From Rhipicephalus microplus (taxonomy: Eukaryota > Arthropoda > Arachnida > Ixodida > Ixodidae), in the NCBI RefSeq assembly GCF_043290135.1, contig NC_134710.1, positions 3,750,821-3,814,820 of the forward strand: a stretch of DNA of 64,000 nt, read 5' to 3'. The first letter of the stretch is position 1, and the number at the start of each line of letters is the position of its first letter. The notes below the pieces were generated by a model. It searched no databases, was not told the DNA's origin, and saw nothing but the letters and a program-made list of their open reading frames with translations. Positions 55,375 through 64,000 of this stretch are shown here, piece by piece. The position numbers and the translations under genes were made by a program.

Positions 55375-55993
55375 GGTGCTTTGTAGCGCAAGGGCCATTT
55401 GATGGCCAAAGAGCGCCAGTTCATGGGAAGAAATGTGAGCAATGATTTTGAAAAGCGGCTGTATAAGGGCCTTAATATTCCTCGCCCTAAGGCGGGCAAA
55501 ACATAGGAGTAATAAAATCATGGCCATGCCGTAAAAAGTGTGTGGTGTTAATAGATGACGAAAGTTTGTGATAATAAAAACCATGGTGAACATGTATGGC
55601 ATAAGCACTAGTGCCTCGATAGTTCACACCCTTGCGTCCAAGGGCCGTGAGGTAAATGCTTTGTTGAGTGTAGCCACCTCTCTGGAGAGTTCGTGCTACC
55701 GAATGGCCGGGTATATGATATGAAAAGTACGAACATTTTTCAAAAAAAGCTAACAACGATTTATGTGAGAAAAGTGGTTCCCTCCCGACGAACATTGCAG
55801 GATGAAGTGGTATCTGTGGTTGCTAGGGTAATGGAAAGTGTTGTCTTCTTAGCGTGTCTAATTCTTTACACTGGATCAGAATGTGAAGTACGGTGAGCGC
55901 TTCTCCACATCTATCACACAAAGGTGGATTGCCACCAGACAGAAGAAATGAATGTATTATGTGTATGTCCTGTTGTTCTTAACCTTGTAAGTA

Positions 55994-58900
55994 TTACTTC
56001 TGAGTGGCGTGATTTTGATACTGGCGGCCAGTGACCAAGTTGCGGCTTGATGACATGCAGTTTATTACCTGTGTGTGTGTCCCATGTGCTTTGCCAATAA
56101 CCCCTGAGCTTTTGTTCAGAAAAGGTTTCAAGTCGAGAGCAGGAATTCGTACCAATGTATTGGTAGCGGTTTTGTTGGCGGATCCAGCAAGCTGGTCCAC
56201 CAGGATGTCGCCTTGTATTTCGTGGTGTCCTGGCACCCAACAGACTACAATGTGCTGCTTGGATGAGTAGACTGTGCACAAGAGCGAATAAAGCGAGACA
56301 AGGACAAAGTTTTTGTGCTTATAAGAGACTTAAGAGCTTTTACTACACTTAAGGAATCTGTATATACTATTGCCTTCTGTAGTTTAGTTTTTTTAATGTG
56401 TTTAACGGCCGCAAGTATCGCATAAGCTTCGCCGGTGAAAATGCTTGTATCAGAGTGCAGGACGCCGGTCTCAGAAAAGAATGGGCCGACGGCTGCGTAC
56501 GAGACAGAAGTGTTGGAGTATGAAGCATACGTAAAGAATTCAGCACATGTGTATTTATGCTGTATAGTTCGAAGAAGTATGTCTGAATATGTGCAATCGG
56601 CGCGTGCTTCGTAACCTCTAAGAGAGACACGTCGCAACCTTTCACCTGCCACTGCCACAATGGCAGGCACACTGCGGGAGCCATCAAACGGTGTTAGAGT
56701 GGCACACTGGTTTTTTTTTCGCTAGGCCCCTAACACGGAGAGAGTAGGGCTGTCTCATAGAAAGCCGTTTTCAAACACAGCAGAATTTTTATCGAATGTG
56801 AACTATTATCGAATGTGAAGGGTGTTCTTTGTCTGCGTTCACTTTAAGATGATATTTAAAATACATGTAACGTCTTTGTAGGTGGAGCGACCATTCTTTC
56901 GAATCCACGTGCAGGCTTTCCACGGGGCTAGTGCGAAAAGCACCCGTAGAGAGACGGATGCCTAGATGATGAACAGGGTCAAGCATTTTAAGGGCACTAG
57001 GTGTCGCAGACTGATATGCTATTGCACCATTGTCTAGGCGGGTGCGTATGAGGCTTTTATACAAATTCATTAAGCACTTATTGTCACTTCCCCACGTAGT
57101 GCATGACAACACTTTTAGAACGTTCATTGTTTTTATGCACTTCTTTTTTAAATACTTCATGTGCGTCCATGATTAGGCTTAAGAGCCTGTGTTCAGTATT
57201 AAGAGAAAGACGTTGCCCATGCGGTTGAACATCGGGTTCAGAATGAATGTTTCTCTTCCTGGAGAAGAAGACGCACGTGCTTTTCTGTGCATTCAGCCGG
57301 AACCCGTTTTCTTCTGCCCAATTGGAGACTTTGTTCAGATCAAGCTGAACCTGCAGCTCAACATGGCCAGACTACAAGATTTGAAAACAATCTGGACGTC
57401 GTCGACATATGTCCAATAGATCATATTTTGAGAGATTGATAATAAAAAGTGTGCAACTAAGTACACCACATTGCGGCACTCGTGCTTGAACAAATGTTCT
57501 GGAAAAAACGCTGCTCACTCGGACACGGAATGTTCAGTTTGACAAGTAACTTTCGATTATGATAAGCATACTACCATGCACGTCAAGGTGGGACAGGTCT
57601 CTTAATTATCCAAAGTTTCATGTTGTATCATAAGCCTTTTCGATATCGAGGAACACAGAAAGAAAGTATTGTTTGTGGACGAAAGCGTCTCTCATCTGAG
57701 CATCGATACCAACAAGGTGGTTGGTGGTGGATCTACCCTCTCGAAATTCACACTTGAATGGGTCGAGCAAATTGTTCGTTTCAAGGAAATATACAAGTTG
57801 ACAGTTAATCATTTTTTTTCGAAAATTTTGCACAAGCAGCTTGTAAGTGCAATAGGCCTATAACGCGAAACTGAAGAAGGGTCCTTGCCCTCTTTCAAAA
57901 TGGGAACAATAATAGCCTCTTTCCAGGAAGCAGGGATAGAGCCAGAAAACCAAATATCATTGTACAAACAAAATAACGTTTTTTGCGTTTCGATTCGTAG
58001 GTCTTTAACATTTCCTAAATCACACGGTCAGAACCAGGGGCGGAATTACTGCAGGAGTTTAGTGATGTTTGGAGCTCAGCTATGCTGAAAGCTTGGTTGT
58101 ATGCCTCGTATTTTACACATTTGTGTTCTAGTTTCTGCTTTTCTATGCTTGTTTTGTATTTTTGAAAAGCATCATAGTGTGACGAGCTAGACACTTGTTC
58201 AAAGTGTGCGCCCAGGAAGTCCGCCTGATCTTCCAAGCTGTCACCATGTGTGTTCACGAGTGAGAGTGAGTGTACTTGGCTTCATGCTATTTACCAACCA
58301 TGTTCTAGACTTTAGCCTCCTGTGTATATGAATTGATCCCTGATAAGAACTTCTGCCAGCTTTCTCTTCTGGCCTGCCGACGCGTTCTCCTGCCTTGAGA
58401 CATTTTTTTTTAAAGCTGTCAAGATTGTCCGCTGTCGGTGAGTTCCGAAGCAACCTCCATGCCTTGTTCTGCTCCTTTTGCGCATTCCGACACTCAGTAT
58501 TCCACCATGGAACACGTCGCTTGCCAGGCATTCCAGATATTTGTGGTATGCACTTGGCTGCTGCGTCGGTAATAAAAGCTGTGAAGTACTGCACAGCTCC
58601 ATCTATGTTTAACCTACGCATGTCAGTCCAAATTAAACGAGTAGTGCTTTGAAACTGTTCCCAGTCTGCTTTATTTATCAGCCATTTGGGAACATGTGGA
58701 GGACATTCATATGTTGTTGGTGAACTCAACACTACAGATAAATGATCACTTCCATATGAATTATTTATGATTTTTCATTTCAATAGGGGTCGAAGTGAAG
58801 GTGATACAATGCTGAGGTCTATAGACGAGTAGGTTTTGTTGGCGATGTTATAGTATGTTGGCTCTTTCCTATTCAACAGACAGGCACCGGAAGAGAAGAG

Positions 58901-59436
58901 AAATTGTTCAATGAGATGACCTTGTGCATCACAGCGAGAATAGCCCCACAGACCGCTATGTGCATTTAGCTCCCCAAGGAGCAGATAAGGTTCAGGTGGT
59001 TCGTCTATTAAAGACTGGAATTCACGTCTTTCAAGACGGTGGTGCGGAGGTATGTACAGAGAGGAGACGGCGACGAGCTTGTTTAGAAGTGCTGCTCTGG
59101 CTGCCACCGCCTCAAGGGATGTCTGGAGTGGTAAATGTGCGCACGCAACTCCTTGATTAACCATAAAGGCCACGCCACCGGATGACGCCACATCATCATC
59201 TAGGTCCTTTCGGAATATGACGTAAGCACGTAGAAAATTTGTATTGGAGGATTTTAGGTGTGTTTCCTGTACACACAACACTTTTGGTGAGTGTGTAAGA
59301 GCTCTTGGACGTCGTCGAGGTTTTTAAGTAGTCTTCTGACGTTCCAATGTAAAATTTGTGTTTCCATATTGGAAATAAAGTAGTGCTGTGTGTACATCAA
59401 GGGAGTGATTTGTTTATGCCGAAAGTTCGAGCTCAA
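55994..59436 (-). pseudogene. LINE G ORF2: endonuclease, RT, RNase H
   Basis: Endonuclease: ILHWNVRRLLKNLDDVQELL, LCVQETHLKSSNTN, LLLGELNAHSGLWGYSR (family GDFNAH, catalytic aspartate now glutamate), SSIDLSIVS. The linker has VPWWNTECRNAQKEQNKAW. RT pieces: NSAPGSDRVI, LLDPFKCEFREGRSTTNHLV, SVFLDIEKAYDTT, then thumb at 57160-56789 (LYKSLIRTRLDNGAIAYQSA, LGIRLSTGAFRTSPVESL). RNase H: TYASYSNTSVSYAAVG, FTGEAYAILAAVKHIK, VYTDSLSVVKAL, CWVPGHHEIQGD. The YADD block falls in the broken part near 57400-57600. Confidence 0.8.
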
Positions 59437-59451
59437 GTAACAGGGCTGTCA

Positions 59452-60090
59452 TCAAGCCCTGTTACCAGTTTTAGTTCTCTTGGCGTGCTCCAGAGAGCCG
59501 CGCCGCTCTTTCGGCACCAGGGGTGCCGCTGTATCTATTGCCTCCACGCAGGCACTGGATGCCCACACATGCAAGCTGGTTGTTCGAAGCTTGGGCCTCG
59601 CTTGGTGAAATGAGGCCTTGAGAACCGAGGACCCTGGATTCTCTGGTCGCTGTTCAATAGTAGGCGGAGTAGACTCAACTACTGCCGCCCTGGGGGCAGG
59701 AGCCACAGCCAATGGCTCGCTCTGCGCAGGCCGAAGGAGTGGCGAGGGCTGGTGCGACGATGCCACCTGACGCGCCGCATCAGCATATGTGGGGCCATAA
59801 TATGGTGAGACTATTGTTCTTGCTTCTTTAAACGTAATTTTTTTTAATCTTTAATGTGATGATCTCTTTTTCTTTTTTTCAAAAAAGAACAGGAGCGTGA
59901 GTATGTGGCATGATTCCCGCCACAGTTCACACAGAGTACAGGTGCATCACAGTTGTCGGACGCGTGGCCCACGATTTCACACAGAGCACAAGTTTTTCAG
60001 CCACGACAGCTTTGCGAGCCATGGCCATATCTCTGACATTAGAAGCAACGGCGGGGGTTAGGAATATATGGTCTCACGGAAGTCTTCGTG
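59452..60090 (-). pseudogene. LINE G ORF1 remnant with zinc knuckles
   Basis: Minus-strand frames near 60060-59880 give CQRYGHGSQSC, CALCEIVGHASDNC and CVNCGGNHATYSRSC, three CCHC-type knuckles as in I/Jockey-group ORF1 proteins. A downstream frame (59766-59452) is a Pro/Ser/Ala-rich C-terminal tail ending KRTKTGNRA just before ORF2. Stops and shifts separate the two. Confidence 0.65.
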
Positions 60091-61193
60091 AAGCCGGGGC
60101 CAAAGGGGTGTGTTGCCTCTGCGGATTGGGGGGGGGGGGGGGGGAGGGAGGATTAAGGTCCAGTCACCCGGCGTCAGCTAAACCCCCAGGATCCCCTTTT
60201 CCCCGGACACGGCAAAGCCACGCACGGCTAGGCGTGGGAGGGAGTCAAAACTCCCCCGTTAGCTCGGGTCTGTGGTGTTGCTATATGTATACGCACGAAA
60301 CGCCTACTTGCGCAGACGCCCCCGCGGGGGGTTGCTTATTTGAAACGAAATGATTAAATCTGAAGCAACGTTTTCTGAAGCTACATAATCAGAGTCACTA
60401 TAATAAATCTAGATGTACTAGAAAAGGTGTAGCTCTTCCAGATCCGTTAGTTGTGATCTTCTAGGATCCGAGTAAAATGTGCTCACAATTCTTACTTCAG
60501 CGAAAACTGATCGGCGCGCAAGGTTCCATCGCAGGCAGGACAATACCGAAAAATTGCAAGGGCTGCAGGTATGTACAAGCAAGATCGGTAATTACACACG
60601 CCAGACGGATATTAAAAGAAGACTTCGCGCGTGACGCACAGGTGCACGCGCTCAATCGTAACTACCACAAGCGCGCCGCACATGCGATTCTATGGGCGCT
60701 CGCGAAAACTGCGCCCCCCCCCCCCCCCCCCCCCGGTGGCGCTACAGCGGCGGTTCGGGAACGGGAACTAGACCTGTCACGCCGGTTTTGGCGCACGTGG
60801 CGAGCCATACCCGTGCGCTTTTTCATCCAGCGGCCGTGCCAATTGGAATCTGAGTCACCACCCACGACACTACAAACAAGGAATTTTCGTCCGACAAGCG
60901 AGCTGTATCAGTCGCGATGAGAGTGAATACGTTCAGCACTAAATAACCTAAAAGAAACAGTTGAAGGAAATGGCTTGCACTGACCTCGCTGAAACTGAAA
61001 GCGGTATCGGAGCACCAGCATGTGTGGACGCGACGTATCTGATGTCACATTAATAATATGAAAACATCACATGCAGGAATTATTTCATTATTCACGCACA
61101 GAGACGTTTTTTCACGTAGATGCAACTCATTTGTAATCAAGGCCGCCATCGTGGAGTCCCAGTTCCTTTCAGAAGCTGCCGACGCGCTCAACG
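60091..61193. other. Gap with homopolymer runs
   Basis: A G-run lies near 60127-60144 and a C-run of about 23 bases near 60713-60734. The 147-codon frames at 59910-60353 and 60477-60920 (+) cross these runs and carry no known motif. Nothing else can be named. Confidence 0.5.
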
Positions 61194-61454
61194 CAGTGGC
61201 GGATCCACAGGGGGGGGGGGGGGGGGGCGTTAGGGGCAATCGCACCTCCTCTCCTTCTTTTCAGTGCTTGCCAACCACCTGCTATAGCCATTAGGACAAA
61301 TGAGTCACCACTGTGAGCGCAGATGAACAGTACTTATGTCATTACTGGGTTTTTGGGCTAGTAAAAACAGAAAAGTAATGACCACGCCCCCCTTTCCAGT
61401 GTTAATTCAAGTTACACCCCCCCCCCCTAATGTGGGTGGCTGAATCCGCCCATG
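61194..61454. mobile_element. hAT-type MITE with 8-bp target duplication
   Basis: The 261-bp non-coding insert has terminal inverted repeats cagtggcggatccac (left) and, reading the reverse strand from the right end, catgggcggattcagccac. The 8-bp sequence gctcaacg flanks it at 61186-61193 and 61455-61462. An 8-bp duplication is the hallmark of hAT-superfamily insertion. It contains G- and C-runs (61210-61227 and 61417-61428). Confidence 0.75.
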
Positions 61455-61740
61455 GCTCAACGTTGGGTGTGCTACGTGGAAAGTGTGAAGGAAATGACGT
61501 CATTGAGACTATATTCACTGAACACAAGTTCGCGGCGTTGATATGGTTACGTTAGTTATGCGTTGTGCAGTGTAGCTGGTCTAGCAGTGAGCGTTGGCGG
61601 AATGTGCTACTCTGTAGGCTTCGAATTGAGCCGTGGCCGACTTGCAATATTACCGCGTTTTTCCCTCAAGTTTTTATATCACCCCGTTCAACTGTACGTC
61701 ATTCTCAGCGCAAACTAGGCCTGCAGTGCTCAAGAAGCTT
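61455..61740. other. Short gap, no feature seen
   Basis: There are only chance frames; no repeats or motifs that I can name. Confidence 0.4.
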
Positions 61741-62450
61741 CGTTAAGGGACTGTAGAAGATCATTTCTTTAAGATTATGTTCACTTCGCGAACATGACAG
61801 ATTATTCTGGAATCCACGCGGCTGTTAACGATAACAATATAATATTCGATTGCACGTGTATAAATGTTGACGCGCTTCACCACTTGTCAATTGACCGATG
61901 GCCGACGCTCAGGTCGCCGATATCAGTGCCAGTGTCTCGCTGTAATCTGACTTTACTTATACGTCGCCACAAGTTCGGCCGAATAAACTGTTTAATCTTT
62001 GGCCTACTGTCTGCTCCCTTCATCGACGTCACAACGCTGTGAAATCTGGGGAGGTGCTTCCCGATCCATGTACCGCACGTACCCCTGCAACGTCGCGGAG
62101 AAGACACCGACGCCCACAACGACCAGCGAGTCAGCCGGAGGCAACAGCGTTTACCACCGGAGTACGCGGCCTTTACCTGACAAGACTCGCACGACCCCCC
62201 TGACGACGACTGCAGCAACAGTGACAGCCGCTGCGTGATGCACCCACCCCGAGAGCCACCAAGATTCCATGGATCACCGAGTGAAAATCTGGAAACTTGG
62301 CTGGAGATAAGACCGAGTCGCCGCCTTGAAGCGCTGGGAGCCCGAAGAAAAACTACGCCGCGTATACTTCGACCTAGAAGACTCCACGAAGGCCTGGTTT
62401 GGGAACTGGTAATCGACGCCCAAGCAACAATTTATCCTTGGCAAAACGTC
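61741..62450 (+). mobile_element. Gypsy J: LTR end, primer site and gag start
   Basis: AATAAA near 61981 and a probable LTR end near 62040 are followed by aatCTGGGGAGGTGCT, a variant primer site. A gag frame starts near 62238: PPREPPRFHGSPSENLETWL, then in another phase KRWEPEEKLRRVYFDLEDST and AWFGNW, the common opening of gypsy gag in this window. It stops near 62410 and the rest of the element is absent. The left LTR end is not determined. Confidence 0.6.
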
Positions 62451-64000
62451 GGCCCGTCGTCACTCGCCAACGCTGAGGTTGCACCAACCTTGGAAACCAA
62501 CGTAGATCGACATTAGCCTCAAGCAACAAGTCGGTGCCCAACGTAGGTCGGACCACGTTGGCCGACGAGCCCGTGTGCGTGCCGCACGAGGGCAGACCAT
62601 GGTACGACCTTACATATGCGTCATTTTACCGACGGCTGCAGGTCGGTTGCCACCGTTCCTTGCTCTTTCATTTGTATTTTGCGCACATGACATTAGCTCA
62701 GTGCACATGTAAGACGAAATTAAACGCCTCTGAAGTCTGCACTTGTTAGCGTGTAAGTACGTAACACGCAATAGAATAAAGGCGAACGTAAGCTTTCTCA
62801 CCTTATATGTTTATTCCGCAGTTGTATAAATACACTATTCTTTATGCAACATTGTTTGCATGAAACGATTTGCAGCAGGCCTTGTGCAACCAAACCACAC
62901 AGTCGATGGAGTGGCATTCCTGCTAGATCAGTTTTCTTCCAGTCAATTCTCGTGCTCTTGGCCGTGAATACGTATTCGGTGTGCGACATTTTCCCACCAA
63001 GATGTGAAGCTTTCCTCTTGCTGGGAAAAGCTGAAAAAGAACAAACAGAATGAATATTACTTAGAGGAAGGCAGGCTGTTTACTGGACTCGTTGCACAGT
63101 CGCATGCGTTTATAAGCTCTATTCACACAATTTGGCAAAATAATTTTGTGGGTATATACACAAATAAGAAGAAAATCTGTGCGCTTACAATACTTATGTG
63201 AGTGCATTAAGATTCTCAGACGTGTTTGAAGCCCCACAGCACACAGTTTCCTCGTAATATATCGCTCCTAAAGCCGTGGGTCTGTACACCCCTAGTATAT
63301 CTTGGTACGTGACCCCCTAGAGCAGGTGCGGACGGGTGGACAGACGGAAGATTCATGGTTTACCAATAAAACCCTTCGAAGCTTCGTCCCACTCATCAGC
63401 ATGCACTCCGTGGATATACCGTGATTTTTTTTTATTTTAACAGAAACGTGTTTTATGCCGGAGTCAGAATGTACTAGAACTGTTGAGTGGCGTGAACGCG
63501 CCTCGCCGCCTGATGCCTTCCGCGTTAGTACTAGGTGGCTTGAGCCGCCGCCTGATCTGAAGGACACTGCCGGATACAACTGGAAGCGCCGCACGCAAGA
63601 ACGTCTGTGCGCGTCGGCTCTCCCGACGTGCTTTTTTTAGATGCAGCTTTCTTTGTGCCTGCCCATCATTCATGTCTAACACTTGCTTCATAAAAGTACT
63701 CGTGAGAGATCGAAAATTATTTGTTTTTTTTAGATTAGAGCGTCAAAATTGTTACTATATGAAAACTGAAAAAGAAAACTGATTGGCACAGTGATTCGAT
63801 TGACGCAGCCACGCGCATTAACTGCACTCTGGCTTTTTGGCAACACGACGGAAATCGTTCGGGTTGGTGTTGGTATAAAAAAGGAGTCGGGTGCACTTAT
63901 TTCGGTAAATTCATTAGGTAAACCACCACATTATTTTTAGGGTACATTAATTGAGCTCACCATGATCTTAGTAAATAAAAAAAATCTCTGTAAACCTTAT
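62451..64000. other. Gene-free end of window
   Basis: Near 62446-62572 cgtcggcc and ggccgacg face each other across about 110 bases with accaacgtaggtcg-type words inside, perhaps a small foldback. The remainder is AT-rich with chance frames. Confidence 0.45.

Larger units (their letters stand above)
55336..60090 (-). mobile_element. LINE G: decayed I-group LINE
   Basis: The minus-strand element has ORF1 zinc knuckles (60090-59880), endonuclease, RT and RNase H, and ends in a (GAT)n tail (plus strand 55336-55372). Its coding blocks are in order, but frameshifts and stops occur every few hundred bases, so it is clearly older than the LINE at 39.7-44.6 kb. Confidence 0.8.

Noticed and set aside
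60477..60920. 147-codon plus-strand ORF with a proline run
   Set aside because: The proline run is the translated C-homopolymer. No domain on either side.

Overview
The window looks like repeat-rich nuclear DNA of a hard tick (Ixodidae). Three copies of a tRNA-derived SINE that I recognise as the tick family Ruka, several chelicerate-type Ty3/gypsy elements, RNase-H-bearing I-group LINEs, CR1/L2-like LINEs and a Penelope-like remnant point that way. The genus cannot be fixed from this stretch. I found no intact host gene. Almost every supported coding stretch is transposon-derived, and nearly all carry stops or frameshifts.

Layout. 1-8.9 kb: mostly non-coding, with a THAP-domain pseudogene at 5.2 kb, an unidentified ORF cluster on the minus strand at 6.1-7.5 kb, and a doubtful piggyBac-like scrap at 8.1-8.6 kb. 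8.96-29.2 kb: a nested stack. A plus-strand gypsy element (A) is split inside its reverse transcriptase by a 14.8 kb minus-strand CR1/L2-like LINE (alpha), which lies between TACTT repeats. LINE alpha is itself interrupted by a gypsy element (D, 12899-18049, with TTGC target duplications) and by a 3' LINE fragment (H). It ends upstream in about 17 tandem 306-bp monomers. The 5' third of element A (gag, primer site, LTR) lies inverted after its own 3' LTR, as an autointegration product would.

29-39.5 kb: a second THAP pseudogene, a Penelope-like remnant hit by a truncated SINE, a foldback repeat, a 740-bp tetranucleotide array, a third THAP pseudogene, then a retroelement (F) with a lysine-tRNA-type primer site and a gag whose stop overlaps the start of a long coiled-coil reading frame. 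39.7-44.6 kb: an almost full-length I-group LINE. 44.6-53.3 kb: a minus-strand gypsy element (E/B) interrupted by a plus-strand gypsy element (C), a hairpin element with an 11-bp target duplication, and a Ruka SINE with a perfect 15-bp target duplication. 53.3-64 kb: AT-rich foldbacks, a decayed I-group LINE (G), a hAT-type MITE with an 8-bp target duplication, and a gypsy LTR/gag scrap (J).

The most interesting items are LINE alpha (tandem 5' monomers, a 2A-like peptide motif, ORF1 and endonuclease in one frame), a textbook -1 frameshift signal at the gag/pol junction of gypsy D with a related hairpin in gypsy C, the inverted arrangement of gypsy A, and the gag plus coiled-coil element F.
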